Source: Ecdyonurus torrentis (taxonomy: Eukaryota; Arthropoda; Insecta; Ephemeroptera; Heptageniidae). Taken from it: a stretch of 64,000 nt of DNA. A program made the translations under genes and the position numbers. This document shows, piece after piece, positions 1 through 26,110 of the stretch (the first letter of the stretch is position 1; each line of letters starts with the position of its first letter). The stretch lies in the NCBI GenBank assembly GCA_949318235.1, contig OX439137.1, positions 16,608,281 through 16,672,280 of the forward strand, given 5' to 3'. Below the pieces are notes generated by a model. It did no database searches, was not told where the DNA came from, and saw only the letters and a list, made by a program, of their open reading frames with translations.

Positions 1-273
1 ACTCAAAAAACGAGCCATAAAGCTCGGAAAGCATGATATTTGAGCCAAATTTAAGTTAGAAAACGAGCTTGATGCTGTTAACAGGTTGAATTAGTACCTC
101 AAGCTATAGTATGCAAGAAAAATAATAATGACCAAAAGATAGCTAATTTTCCAAAGAAAATAGCCAAAAACTACGTTTGTCCTATGCTGCGAGCAATATA
201 TGTTATTTATTGCTCAAGAATAAGAGCATTTTGAAAAGCACTCAGAATGACGTCATGCGCGTATACACACCCC
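1..273. mobile_element. Family A MITE, long subfamily, partial
   Basis: Matches the body and right end of the copies at 4915-5225 and 32339-32648, including a TGACGTCA motif near 250 and an ending close to ACACACCCCTAT. The left end is outside the window or diverged. No coding capacity. Confidence 0.6.
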
Positions 274-776
274 TATGCTGCCATGATATATAATTAAAAT
301 TAATTATATATAATATATGATGCTGCAAATGTTATTGAGTAATCCCATACAATTATAACGTTGACTTTAATATAAATGCATAATACACCCCTATAAAATT
401 TAAAAGATATAAAATAACAAAATAACCCATCAGTAAAAAATTAACAGCTTTTTCACATATGTATTAGCAGATGCGTCCACGTATTACGATCGAACATTAA
501 TAATTTATGAATTAAATTGGCGGTCTTTGCGGCAGTACCATGATAGGGGCAGTGTGTACGCACGCATGATGTCATTATCTGAATGATCTTTTTGTAAATG
601 CTCTTCTTGAGCAATGAATATAATAATATAATAGCTCATAATTAAATATAATAATAATATAATATATATTATACATACATAATGTACATATATTATATAT
701 ACATATATAGCATACATATAATATGCTGAAGGAAATCAGGTACTGCAGGATTTGACTAAAAAATTATTATTATTAT
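274..776. other. AT-rich DNA with a family A fragment
   Basis: No gene seen. About 540-625 is the right end of a family A long-subfamily copy in reverse orientation (motif ATGATGTCAT, then the CTTCTTGAGCAATGAATA segment). The rest is AT-rich dispersed sequence. Confidence 0.5.
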
Positions 777-1012
<236 letters not shown>

Positions 1013-2222
1013 TATACTATTAATTACACTAACTAGATTCACTAAACTTATGATGGGAAGGTAGTGTCACTTCAATAAAAAGGTTGTAAGTTAACCTGTC
1101 ACAGATTTATTCTTAATTTGCCCAAATTACAAAAAGGCGCAGTGCAGGTGCATTACATGGGCACCTGAACTGAACTGCCTGTCCCGTCGAGCTCACCTCA
1201 TCACATCACTTATTGCAAGCGCAGCATAAAATTATGGAAAATTCCATGCTGCGCATTTATGCGCGGTATTTTCGAATGAGTGAAAATACAGATAAAATGA
1301 ATATTATCTATATGCTAAATCCGAGGTGGGTTACAATATTATATATGTATATATAGACCACGTTTTTATTCTAAAACTCTAAGGTATACGAATTCCTCAT
1401 AAAACTAAAAAGTGCCTTTTTGTATGTGTGTTAGGAAACACGTAAAGAATACCCATGAGAATTTTTTTTAATTTTTGAATGATTTATCTATTTAAAAAAT
1501 TTATCTTTTTCCACCGCAATTAATAATATATTTATTGCTCATGCCGCCTCATGCATATTTGACGTTTATATACTTTTATGTGTATGGAAACACCCCTTAC
1601 TTATAAGTTAATTTTGTATTGAACTGTTTTGTTATTGTTTTAATTTATTTACCAAATAGCTTTTACAGTCATTTTAAATGCATAAGTTCATGAAATTAAA
1701 AGCTATTAATGTGTTTGTAACTAATTAATTTCTCATAGAAATTAAATTTCTAACATATACATGTACAAAAATAAATACGCAATAAATATGCTGGCTTAAT
1801 GCAGCAGCGTCATTTTGTTCATTACAAACACAAACATAGATTTTACTGTCTTGCATGCTAGTTTCAAACATGGAAAATATAATAAAAAAAAACCTTTTTC
1901 TACACTTTTATAAGAGGAAGCAATATAAACAATAATATATAAGTAATTTAATTATTATTGAATCAATTACCAATCACACAAAATATTAATCAATCAATAA
2001 ACCAATCATTAGATGTATGCATCAATGAATGAATGAACCCATCATTAGATGACACGAAAAAAATAATATTTAAATGAATCAACTTCAACAACAAAAAAGC
2101 AATAAAGTACTCAAGTTATTAAATTTTTTAAAAGTATGGGTCGTCTAAGTATACCCAGCACTTGAGAATTTGAATTTCATAGCAGACACTCGTTATATAG
2201 TGTCGCAGGACCGATAGTGAGT
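1013..2222. other. AT-rich DNA, no gene seen
   Basis: No convincing exon, RNA gene or named repeat found. Around 1220-1255 there is a short imperfect hairpin (GCGCAGCATA paired with TCCATGCTGCGC). Confidence 0.5.
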
Positions 2223-2224
2223 GA

Positions 2225-2411
2225 ATAATTGAATGAATGAATGAATGAATGAATGAATGAATGAATGAATGAATGAATGAATGAATGAATGAATGAATGA
2301 ATGAATGAATGAATGAATGAATGAATGAATGAATGAATGAATGAATGAATGAATGAATGAATGAATGAATGAATGAATGAATGAATGAATGAATTTATGA
2401 ATGAATGAATA
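2225..2411. repeat. (GAAT)n tetranucleotide array
   Basis: About 45 near-perfect copies of GAAT with one TTTA variant near the right end. Confidence 0.95.
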
Positions 2412-2569
2412 TTATGATACGGCCAATTGCCTCAAGTAAAATTATATATATAGCACACACTCTGATGTTTAATTGTCCGTAATATGTTTTTCTTAGTGAA
2501 TTTAAGAATATTTCATTTAAGTTCATTTCGAGATAGATATATATTTAATTTTTGACATATAATATTCAT

Positions 2570-2573
<4 letters not shown>

Positions 2574-2621
<48 letters not shown>
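2574..2621. repeat. (TC)n microsatellite
   Basis: Uninterrupted CT dinucleotide run. Confidence 0.95.
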
Positions 2622-2623
<2 letters not shown>

Positions 2624-3086
2624 AAGTAAAAAAAAAGTTCGTGTATCTCGCCAGATCACAAATAAAAACCTAATTAATTTTAAAAGCAGATTTTTATTAT
2701 ATTATGTTGCGAGCACTTCTGTATTTATTTCAATGAAATACATTAGACAAAGCCTGATTCTAGTTTAAATTTTATACAGAGAAGTACAACCAAAGTTGCT
2801 ACGTATCCGGCATTCATATTACATTTTATTATATGCTTACATAGGATTTAGCCTATAATTCTCTCGCCATTAATAACACTTTGGATATAATGGATTTTCA
2901 ATCATATTTTACCACTCCTATACTAGCTCTATATACAGCGCGTGTCCGATTTTGTGATAATTTCTACAGTACGGGGATATTACAAAGATGCTGGTGTGAC
3001 AATTTACACCCCTCTGAGACATGCATGAATGATCAATTAGGGGGTGAAGCTATAAAATATTAAAACATATAATACAACAATGTCAC
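2622..3086. other. Unassigned AT-rich DNA
   Basis: Contains a 60-codon open frame at 2881-3063 on the plus strand with no recognised motif and no supporting splice or promoter context. No gene is called. Confidence 0.4.
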
Positions 3087-3579
3087 TTAAAAGCCCTTGT
3101 CAACTTAATAATAATTACCATACCATTGTCCATGAATTAGACACCGCAGCAGTACCAGCACCACTTTAATTTTATATTTATTTTCATTTTGACGGTTATT
3201 TCACGCATCTGACGTCACAATATACCACCACCAATAAATTTATATATATAAATAATCGTCTTTATTAAAAAAGAAAAACACACACACACACACACACACA
3301 AAAGAAAAGAAAACAATTTTTTTGAAAGGGCGATGTTTAAGACTGACTAAATGCACAGTCACTGCTTTGGTCACGTGATATATTTAAAAATCTCCCTCAA
3401 GTTCTTTACCCCTATCCCCTATATCGTTACATTGTGACGTTAGATGCGTGAAATAAACGTTAAAATGAAAATAATACAAAAGCAACATGTTGGTGTCTAA
3501 TTCATGGATAATAAACTATGGTAATTATCAGTCTAGTATTCCAAATGATAAAAAAAAATAAGTTGACAAGGGCTTTAAG
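3087..3579. mobile_element. Family M foldback MITE
   Basis: Inverted-repeat element with ends TTAAAAGCCCTTGTCAACTTA and its complement at 3560-3579. Matching arms extend inward through the GGTGTCTAATTCATGG segment and a TGACGTCA-like site. The centre holds a (CA)n run at 3281-3300 and, near 3240-3275, the tail of a LINE 3' end (AATAATCGTCTTTATT, minus orientation). A 20-bp terminal fragment recurs near 19733. Confidence 0.7.
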
Positions 3580-3886
3580 AAAGAAAATTTGAATGCTTCA
3601 ATTTTTTTAAATTTGTTAAATTATGTTATATTAAAATTTGTTAAATTTATGAAATAAGAGGAAATAAATACATTATAAATGACAATAAGTAAAATAATAG
3701 AAATTTGTCAAACATATATCTTTTTTTTTATTAAACTACAGAATATCATTAAACATTAAACAGAGTACGTATTTATATGGTATACTTAAGTTATATATAA
3801 TAATACAATAAAATTGTTAATTTAACCTTTTTAATGAGGTAGATCTGTTATTAAATTCACAAAAACCAAAAAAAAACAAAACCCAA

Positions 3887-3892
<6 letters not shown>
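3580..3892. other. AT-rich DNA, no feature seen
   Basis: Homopolymer-rich sequence with no exon-like or repeat-family match. Confidence 0.4.

Positions 3893-3954
<62 letters not shown>
3893..3954. repeat. (TA)n microsatellite
   Basis: Pure TA run of about 62 bp. Confidence 0.95.
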
Positions 3955-3957
<3 letters not shown>

Positions 3958-4030
3958 TAAACTTCAAATGATATAGTTTTCCTTCACTACACATAGTGTA
4001 GATCAGAACTCCACGAGATGGCGATATTTG

Positions 4031-4251
4031 TATCAAAGTATAATATATAAATATTTGAAAATATTTATCTAGCACTATAACACCATCTGAGACGAATCAT
4101 ATAAATGCAAATAAAGTCAAACAGTTAAAAGGGACGACGGCGGCCGCCGTCGTCCCTTTTAACTGTTTGACTTTATTTGCATTTATATGATTCGTCTCAG
4201 ATGGTGTTATAGTGCTAGATAAATATTTTCAAATATTTATATATTATACTT

Positions 4252-4256
<5 letters not shown>
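4031..4256. repeat. Perfect 226-bp palindrome
   Basis: Two 113-bp arms are exact reverse complements with no spacer, centred between 4143 and 4144 on GGCGGCCGCC, which holds a NotI site. The outer edges are TATCAAAG and CTTTGATA. Each arm carries the octamer ATGCAAAT or its complement. It sits between two (TA)n runs (3893-3954 and 4252-4298). It could be a young foldback insertion, an extruding cruciform locus, or a foldback library or assembly artefact. Confidence 0.9.

Positions 4257-4298
<42 letters not shown>
4252..4298. repeat. (TA)n microsatellite
   Basis: Pure TA run abutting the palindrome. Confidence 0.95.
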
Positions 4299-4300
<2 letters not shown>

Positions 4301-4369
4301 TTACATGAAGTGATTAATATTATGCATGCAACATATTATTCTTACACTTAAAATTACAAATACAAATCA

Positions 4370-4721
4370 GCCATAGACCACATAAAACAAAATGTGCTTT
4401 TTCTTTTTAATGAATAAACATGAAATGGGATTTTCAAAACTGCAGAGGACAATCTTTACCAGAATGTTAATGTAGCCTCACAAGAGAACGTGAAAAAACT
4501 AACGTATACAATTTGCGTGACTATTCATGTTTATGACGTCAGAAACATGCAAAAATTAGTATAAAAATGTTGTGCGGGTTGCATAAATCGAAATTTCTGA
4601 TCACTGCTATACGGAGCTATAGTTGGGTTTTGAGACAAACTAAAGTTATGTATGTAAGTCCCATCAAGTGTTTTGTGAGTATCAATGCTTGTATGTTTTT
4701 CTCTGGTCGCTATTCCTTTAA
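4370..4721 (-). mobile_element. Family C MITE
   Basis: Reverse-orientation copy of the 340-bp family whose ends read TTAAAGGAATAGACC and GGTCTATGGCTTTAA. The core holds GTTTATGACGTCAGAAACATG and a TTGTGCGGGTTGCATAAAT segment. Non-coding. Confidence 0.85.
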
Positions 4722-4782
4722 ATAAGAAATTAGAGATTCCGGTCAAATTAATAATGATTTTAATGATATAATGTTTTATTAC

Positions 4783-4809
<27 letters not shown>
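4783..4809. repeat. Poly-A tract
   Basis: 27 bp of A with no associated retroposon body recognised. Confidence 0.8.
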
Positions 4810-4813
<4 letters not shown>

Positions 4814-4914
4814 TTTTAAGCTAAAGAGATGTCTTGCTGATATAACAAAAAGAACAGTCACGAAATAAAAATATGAAAAATTCAAATCAGAGGAACCGTA
4901 ATGTTATCAACCGC

Positions 4915-5225
4915 TATAGGTTGGTTTCATTCATGTTAAAGTCGACGTCATAAGTGAGTACTAAATAACATTGGTTGATATAGGAAAATGGCACATTTTG
5001 CCAGTTTAAAAATACTTCGCAATTTTTTTGAGAGCATTGATGCTGTTAACAGGTTGAATTAGTATCTCAAGTATGCAAGAAAGATAATAATGACCAAAAA
5101 ATAATAGCTAATTTTCCAAAGAAAATAGCCAAAAACTACGTTTGTCCTATGGTGAGCAATGTTATTCATTGCTCAAGAAGAGCATCAAAAAGCACTCAGA
5201 ATGACGTCATGCGTACACACCCTAT
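4915..5225. mobile_element. Family A MITE, long subfamily
   Basis: Full-length copy, left end near CTATAGGTTGG and right end ACACACCCTATA. It carries CGACGTCA near the left end and TGACGTCA near the right end. Confidence 0.8.
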
Positions 5226-5289
5226 ACGCGCGCCACACCGGGTTTCATCACAAAAAAAATTGTGACACTAAGGAATATCATTTATAAAT

Positions 5290-5730
5290 ACTATAATAAT
5301 AATAATATTGCATGATTTATTGAACAAGAAAATTTTACATACATTAAACAGTCAAGTCATAAAACATTGAAATTGCTCAAAAGGATAACTAAAAAGGCAA
5401 AGCCCATCAAGTTAGTTATCCATGAAAGTAAAATAAAAAAAAGCGAGGTAAAAATACCACAAATTAGACATTATAAATGCTTTTGAAACAAAGCTGCTCT
5501 AACATCATCTTTAATGTTACAATTTAATTTATATTATATAAACCAACGCTTCTAAAAAAAAATAAATCACTATTATAGTTGACATTGATTCTAGGTACAA
5601 TAAACTCAGTAGAGTCGCTATTTCGCAATCTCATGGATTTATAGATCTAATAGCGACCCTATTAGCTGAGAATATAGGCAAATCGATCATATACGATACA
5701 TTTATGCAAGTATACAACATCCTGCCTATA
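5290..5730 (-). mobile_element. LINE 3' end remnant, family X
   Basis: On the minus strand this reads as the C-terminal end of a non-LTR retrotransposon open frame, broken by stops and frameshifts (fragments such as SANRVAIRS, VPRIN and RSVGLYN). A 3' UTR and AATAAA follow, with an ATT-rich tail. It matches 16113-16505 throughout, which also ends in AATAAA plus a simple repeat. Confidence 0.65.
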
Positions 5731-5907
5731 CAAGTAACTATTAATGCATATGGTATTTTGCACATATCTTAACGCTCATTACTTTCAATATAATATGAAA
5801 ATTTAGTGAAAAATATGAACAATTTAATATAATATGTGTATTATGTTTCTTATGTGGGTTGCCATGTGATCATAGCATCTCCTTCACATGTAAGAGGCAC
5901 TTATAAA
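5731..5907. other. Unassigned AT-rich DNA
   Basis: No gene or named repeat seen. Confidence 0.35.
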
Positions 5908-6555
5908 GAAGAAAGTTCAGTGGTTACAACTTGCCTTCTTCAATGTTAGATAATGAGAAAAACTGTTCATAAACTCATATATGATGACCCAAAGCCCTTC
6001 CGTAGTCCCGCAAACTCGTGATCATCCTGCGAGATATGCAACGCGTCTCGTATCTTTTACGTCATAGTTATACGACTTTACTATAGGGTCTATGCATTCA
6101 TGTTAAAGTCGCCGCCATGTTGGATAACTCAATAACATATGGGTGACATAGGAAAAAAAATTATTTTGCCAGTTTAAAAACACTATGCAATATTTTTGAG
6201 AGCTTGAATGTTGTAAATATGTTGAATTAGTATCTCAAGTACGTATGTGAGAAAAATAACAATAACAAAAAATTAAACGAATTCCCAAAGAAAATTGGCT
6301 TAAACGAAGTTTGTCCTATTCTGAGCAATGTTATGCACTACTCCAGTATGGCCTCAAAGCGCAATAAATATGACGTCATCCGCATACACCCTATAGATAA
6401 TGTCGTACCGGGTTGCATATCTCACAGGATGAGCGCAAGTTTAAAGGGCTAAGGAAGGGCTTTGGGTCATCATATGTGAGTTTATGAACAGTTCTTCTCA
6501 TTATCCAACATTGAAGTAGCTATAGGTTGTAACCACTGAACTTTCTCTTTAAGCC
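5908..6555. mobile_element. Family I foldback MITE with nested family A
   Basis: Outer arms AAAGTTCAGTGGTTACAA and their complement near 6520-6545, with inner arms carrying GCATATCTCGCAGGATGA-type sequence. A family A copy lies inside at 6083-6394. Comparison with the uninterrupted copy at 17224-17576 shows that family A inserted at a TA dinucleotide. Confidence 0.8.
6083..6394. mobile_element. Family A MITE nested in family I
   Basis: Ends TATAGGGTCTATGCATTC and CGCATACACCCTATA, with ATGACGTCAT near the right end. The empty site in the other family I copy gives a TA target duplication, as in Tc1/mariner-type elements. Confidence 0.85.
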
Positions 6556-6758
6556 GAGAATGGGCTATATATATATTATGGGCCGACGGCAATGATCAGC
6601 ATGTTATATTATAATGTTTTTTTATATACTTATTATACTGATTATGTATATGTCTATTGGTCCATCAATTGAATGTTTAGATGTATTTACACTATGTTTA
6701 ATAAAAAAAAACAAAAAAAAAACATATGAAAAGAATAAAACGTTATTTAAAAATTATG

Positions 6759-7096
6759 TTAAAGCCATAGACCACGTAAAACAACATGAGCTTATTGAGC
6801 TTCTTAATGAATAAACATGAAATGGGATCTTCAAAAATAATGTCAATTTTTACCAGAATGTAAATGTAGCCCCACGAGAGAGCGTAAAAATACTGTAAAG
6901 TATGCAATTTGCTGAAAAATTCATGTTTATGACGTTAGAAACATGCAAAAATTTGTATGAAAATGTTGTGCGGGTTGCATAATTTGAATTTTCTGATCAC
7001 TGCTTGGGTTTTGAGACAAACTAATTTAATTTATGTAAATTCCATCAAGTATTTTGTGATATAAATGCTTATGTTTTTCTCTGGTCTATTCCTTTA
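6759..7096 (-). mobile_element. Family C MITE
   Basis: Full-length reverse copy, TTAAAGCCATAGACC to GGTCTATTCCTTTAA. The central motif is TGACGTTA, one base off TGACGTCA. Confidence 0.85.
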
Positions 7097-7203
7097 ATTA
7101 TAACAAACACGATCAAATATTTAAATTATTCTATTTTAAAGATTACATGTGTATTTATGTTCAGAATATTCAACATATAGCTTTTAAAAAAGCGTTATTT
7201 CAG

Positions 7204-7260
7204 GGCAAGGATAGAAGTGGCTTTGACTCTATTGGCGGAAATTTAAGGGGAAACAAGAGG
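7204..7260 (+). other. Possible orphan micro-exon
   Basis: 57 bp (19 open codons, GKDRSGFDSIGG and on) between TTATTTCAG and GTAAGT, both close to splice-site consensus. No neighbouring exon was found that would join it, so it may be a chance match or a remnant inside a repeat. Confidence 0.2.
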
Positions 7261-7468
7261 GTAAGTTCCATAAGCCCAATGTTAATTAAAATTCTTATGG
7301 TTGGACAAGTTCCACCATGTCCCGCCTCACTTCTATATACCCATGCTTCAGGGGCGTTTTCTGGTCTAGTTTTCATATTTTTATTCTAATTTTTTTTGTC
7401 TCTTTTTTTATTATTATATTTTTTTAATGTATTATGTGATATCAAGTGTACAATGTATATTGTATACG

Positions 7469-8010
7469 CACTCTAAAAATTGGTGCATTACTTTATAGTT
7501 ACGAATCCTAATTTATTTAAAGGCATAGAAAACATTGAAACAACGTGTTCTAAACACAAAATGGGATCTACAAAACTGATGGTATTATTTTACCAGTCCA
7601 GAATGTTAATGTAGCCCCACAAAAGAGCTTGAAAATACTGTAAAGTATGCAATTTGCGTGAATATTCCTGTTTATGACGTCATTGGGTTATTTTGAGACA
7701 AACTAAAATTATTTATGTAAAGTCCCATGAAGTGTTTTGTGATATATAAATGAAAATGTTTTCATGTTATGTATGCCTTTAAGATATAAACTTTTAAGTT
7801 ATTATGAGTAGCTAAAATAATGCATTTTAGCAAATTATTAATATAGCTTATATTTAACTTAAAATAGCTTTAAAAAACTTTAAAAAAAATAAAACAACTT
7901 AAATTAGCTATTTTTAATAATTTGCTAAAAATGCATTTTATTTTAGCTATACTACTCATAATAACGTAAAAGTGTTTATTTTAAATAAGTTAGGATTCGT
8001 ATAACTATAT
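7469..8010. mobile_element. Family H foldback element with nested family C
   Basis: The left arm starts CACTCTAAAAATTGGTGCATTAC and includes AGTTACGAATCCTAA. The right arm is its complement near 7980-8005 (TTAGGATTCGTATAACTAT). A family C copy interrupts the left arm at 7517-7782. Related copies: 48544-48676 and 50959-51425. Confidence 0.75.
7517..7782 (-). mobile_element. Family C MITE, variant, internally deleted
   Basis: Ends read TTAAAGGCATAGAAAACA and TGTATGCCTTTAA, the variant also seen at 45679 and 53708. The segment between GACGTCA and the end is shorter than in full copies. Confidence 0.8.
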
Positions 8011-8102
8011 AATAAAGAATAACTAACACACACGATTGAAGGAAAGAGAGGAATAAAGAAATTTTGAATTATTACTGATGGGACTGTATAGAAGATGGGA
8101 CT

Positions 8103-22433
<14,331 letters not shown>

Positions 22434-22779
22434 GGAATCCAGTTTTGTTTTTCTTTATAGTTTAATTCAATTCTGCTTACGGAGAATGCTGTAACCATTG
22501 AAAATAATGAACAGTTTTTGTAAGTAAAAAAATTATATTTGGAAAATTAAAGTTAAAAAAAAAAAAAAAAAAAAAGTGAGAAAAAAAAATATTATTTTAT
22601 TTATTAAACACCAAGGTGTACTTAATACATATATATATTTACATTGCACTCTATAAGTTTACATTTTTGCATATTGACTTAATGATAGGGTCCGAGATGG
22701 ACAATGAAGTAAGTGGTACCTAGTACATAGGCTACCACATAACAAACATACACATTTTTTTTTATCATTACACTCGTGA

Positions 22780-23412
22780 TATTAATCTTTAATCTGACAG
22801 ATTACATGGTGAAAACCATGCACCGCATAACGGGTAATAACATGCCTGTCTGTACAGTTTGGGCCTTTCCACCCATTAATATTAAATGCAGGGGTATTAT
22901 AGAAGGCCAGGCTGATATCTTCAGTTTTACTTAATCTATCCTTAACAAATTTAATGTAATTATCTGTTTTTAACAATTTAAATTTCACTTGTAGTTCCGT
23001 TACAAATAACTCCTCCCCTGCTAGCTCATAAACCAGCCTTGACGACGTAAATTTTGACAAGCAAAGTACCCGTTTTAAGTACCGAGACTTAACAGATTCT
23101 AAATTTTAAAAGTCTGTTATATACATATATATGACCAGAAAATTTCAATGCCGTACGTATATATGAAGCAACTGGAGAGATTTTTAGGTGAAACAGTTTA
23201 ATAGCTGTTTCCAAAGATAACGAATTTAGATTTGAAATAGCGAATGAAGATGACAGTGCATTTCGGCAGCGTACTTTAACATATTTAGAGAAAGATTTCC
23301 CCGTTTGTTGCAAAATAATAACCCCCAGATAATTAAAAAAATTTACAAACTCTATCTTTTCTCCATTACAAGTTATAAAAAAGTAATAAAAAAAATTGCA
23401 AGTCAACATCAT
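22780..23412 (-). pseudogene. Decayed LINE reverse transcriptase C-terminal region
   Basis: Two overlapping frames on the minus strand form one non-LTR retrotransposon ORF2 tail. The first (23412-23089) has NYLGVIIL, FSKYVKVRCRNALSS and LETAIKLFHLKISPVASY, as in the thumb region of LINE reverse transcriptases. A frameshift near 23105 leads into ESVKSRYLKRVLCLSKFTSS and a second frame ending at 22782. It lacks the catalytic YADD region, so it is a 5'-truncated dead copy upstream of the BTB gene. Confidence 0.8.
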
Positions 23413-23454
23413 ACAAAAAACTATATATCACATAGTTACACAAGCTCGTTCTGT

Positions 23455-23763
23455 AAAGTAAAGTGAATCTCAATAACAGTGATTGGCTGACCAACAAAAT
23501 AAGACACGTTCATTGGTTGATCTTTTTTTTTTTTTTGAGACGATAAAAGTGAGTCGCATATTGAGACTGGAACTTTTTTTGGAAATTAAGTTTCTTTCAT
23601 TCTTATCAAAAGTTCAAAGTTCGAAAAGAAGAAATAACAATGATCGACCATATGTATAAACGTAGTAAATAGGTAACGACGTCATAATCAGCTGCTAAAA
23701 ACAAAGGAAAATTTACGAAGCTGGCTCAATATTTGTGTGTATTATAGTTTACAGAACAAGTAA
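23455..23763. mobile_element. Family R element
   Basis: Ends AGCTCGTTCTGTAAA and TTTACAGAACAAG are complementary. The interior has AGTGATTGGCTGACCAACAA and GACGTCATAATCAGC. Reverse full copy at 52757-53066; fragments near 49480-49880 and 62310-63075. Confidence 0.8.
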
Positions 23764-23818
23764 AGCTATAATAAATGTTTATTGTGTTGTGCAAATATTG
23801 GGGGTAAGAATTGGACGG

Positions 23819-23957
23819 TCCAGTCTTGGGTTCGATACCCAAAATATCTATAACGATAACGATACTATATATTCTAGTATGACATTATAACGATGTAGTT
23901 ACTTTTAAAAATGTCCCCCACAATAACGATAGTTTTTCGATAACGAACTATAATATG
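23819..23957. mobile_element. Family AA element, short copy
   Basis: CAGTCTTGGGTTCGATACCC followed by ATAACGATAACGATACTAT, as at 21244. Confidence 0.6.
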
Positions 23958-23967
23958 CATTGCTCCA

Positions 23968-24312
23968 TTAAAGACATAGACCAGAGAAAAACATAAGCAT
24001 TTATATCATAAAACACTTGATGGGATTTACATAAATAACATTAGTTTGTCTCAAAACCCGCAACAGTAGCCCCGTTGTAGTGATCAGAATTTCCGGTTTA
24101 TGCAACCCGCACAACATTTTCATACTAATTTTTGTATGTTTCTGACGTCATAAACATGAATTTTCACAAAAATTGCATACTTTACAGTTTTTTCACGCTC
24201 TCTCGTGGGGCTACATTTACATTCTGGTAAAAATTGTCAACAGTTTTAAAGGTCCCATTTCGTGTTAATTCATTAAAAAGCACATGTTGTTTTATGTGGT
24301 CTATGGCTTTAA
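23968..24312 (+). mobile_element. Family C MITE
   Basis: TTAAAGACATAGACCAGAG to GGTCTATGGCTTTAA, with TCTGACGTCATAAACATGAA. Confidence 0.9.
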
Positions 24313-24622
24313 GTGTTTGTTTTTTATATATATATAAATGATTATGTTTTCTTTTGGTCTATCCTTTAATAGTTTGAATGATCTATATTATATACATAGG
24401 TTTTCAAGTAAGCAAGAAAAATGATGATAATAATATATGGTTAGAATAATATGACAACCTGTTTGAAATCATAATTGAAAAAATTGGGCTTTATATATTA
24501 AAAAAAAATTACATTAAATTTATATACAAAATATTATTTTTAAATTTATTGTGTGCATGCGCACATGAAGTCATACTAATGATCTTGGACGCCGGCCACA
24601 CTGGAACAATAAATAACTTTGC

Positions 24623-24964
24623 TTAAAGCCATAGACCACATAAAAAAACATGTGCTTTTTAATGAATAAACATAAAATAGGATCTTCAAAAGTGATGACA
24701 ATTTTTACCAGAATGTTAATGTAGCTTCACGAGAGAACGTAAAAAAAGTGTAAAGTATGCAATTTGCGTGAAAATTCATGTTTATGACGTCAGAAACATG
24801 CAAAAATTAGTATGAAAATATTGTGCGGGTTGCATAAATCGAATTTTCTAATCTCTGCTACGGAGGTACTCTTGGGTTTTGAGACAAACTAATGTTATTT
24901 TTGTAAATCCCATCAAATGTTTTGTGATATAAATGCTTATGTTTTTCTCCGGTCTATTCCTTTA
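24623..24964 (-). mobile_element. Family C MITE
   Basis: TTAAAGCCATAGACCACAT to GGTCTATTCCTTTAA, with GTTTATGACGTCAGAAACAT. It lies 310 bp from the previous copy in opposite orientation. Confidence 0.9.
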
Positions 24965-25098
24965 ACATAGAACAAATTTCGTTTTCATCTATATTCCTTT
25001 GGTAAATATATATATTTTTTCTCTTATTATTTTTCTCACGCATACTTATGAAATTCTAGCTGATTACAACATCAATTATGTCCTCAAAAAAATATTGC

Positions 25099-25396
25099 TA
25101 TAGGGTGTATGCATTCATATTAGACTCGACGCCATGTTGGATAACTCAATACCATGGGCATAACTCATTTTGCCAGATTAAAAACACTATGAAATATTTT
25201 TGAGAGCATTGATGTTGTAAATATGTTGAGTTAGTATCTCAAGTATGTGAGAAAAATAACATGAACAAAAAAATTAACCGATTTCCCAAACAAAATTGGC
25301 TTAAATGAAGTTTGACCTATGCTGAGCAATGTTATTCACTACTCCAGTATGGCCTCCAAGCGCATTAAATATGACGTCATCCGCATATACCCTATA
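25099..25396. mobile_element. Family A MITE
   Basis: CTATAGGGTGTATGCATTC to CGCATATACCCTATAG, with ATGACGTCATCCGC. Confidence 0.9.
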
Positions 25397-25567
25397 GGTA
25401 ATTTTAAACTGACAAAATATTTCATTTTTCTATACTGTTCCATGATATTAAAGTGCTCACATATGGCGTCGATTTTATATAAATGTAAACAACCTATATA
25501 ATATATAAATATTTAAAATATGAAATAAAATAATAAATAAATAAAATATTAAAATAAAAATATTAAG

Positions 25568-25735
25568 AGTTGTATTCAGATGCCTTGCATCTCAAAATCT
25601 AAAAAGAAAACTTCCAAATTTTATGATGTCGTTTGAAAGTTAACAGTAACAGCTACCTCTTTGATAAAAAAAAATTAGAACCCGTGATCATCAGATAAGA
25701 GAGAAAATAATTATTAAATTAAAATTAACGTAATT
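25568..25735. repeat. Dispersed repeat Q, copy 1
   Basis: Matches 37490-37640: TTGCATCTCAAAATCTAAAA, AAACTTCCAAATTTTATGAT, AGATAAGAGAGA. Confidence 0.6.
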
Positions 25736-25984
25736 GTAGTACTTTTTTTATTCCATTTCTTCTTAATTTTCACTAGTTAGCTTTTTTTTTTTCTTTTTTT
25801 TAATCACACCTTGTTTTACACCTCTGTTTCTATAAAGTGTTATAATTTTTTTTATGATATTTAATAACTGTTTTTAATTTTATTATTATTATTAAATTTT
25901 TTTTCTTGCTACGTATATAATATTATTATTTCCCTCTTATTATAATTTTTGTATGTAATCAAAAAATTTCATGAATGTTTTCTG

Positions 25985-26110
25985 TTATTGGGGTTAGGTG
26001 TAATGGGCCAGACATATTGTCAGGCTTAAACCTCGCACTTTCAAAAATTTGTATTTTTTTTCTCTATGCATATTTTTGAATAAAGACGATTATTTATTTA
26101 TTTATTTATT
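25985..26110 (+). mobile_element. LINE 3' end, family P
   Basis: GGCCAGACATATTGTCAGGC, then a T-rich tract, GCATATTTTTGAATAAAGAC and GATTATTTATTTATTTATT. AATAAA plus a tetranucleotide tail is typical of CR1/L2-type LINE ends. Reverse tail copies at 31853-31945 and about 3240-3275. Confidence 0.65.
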
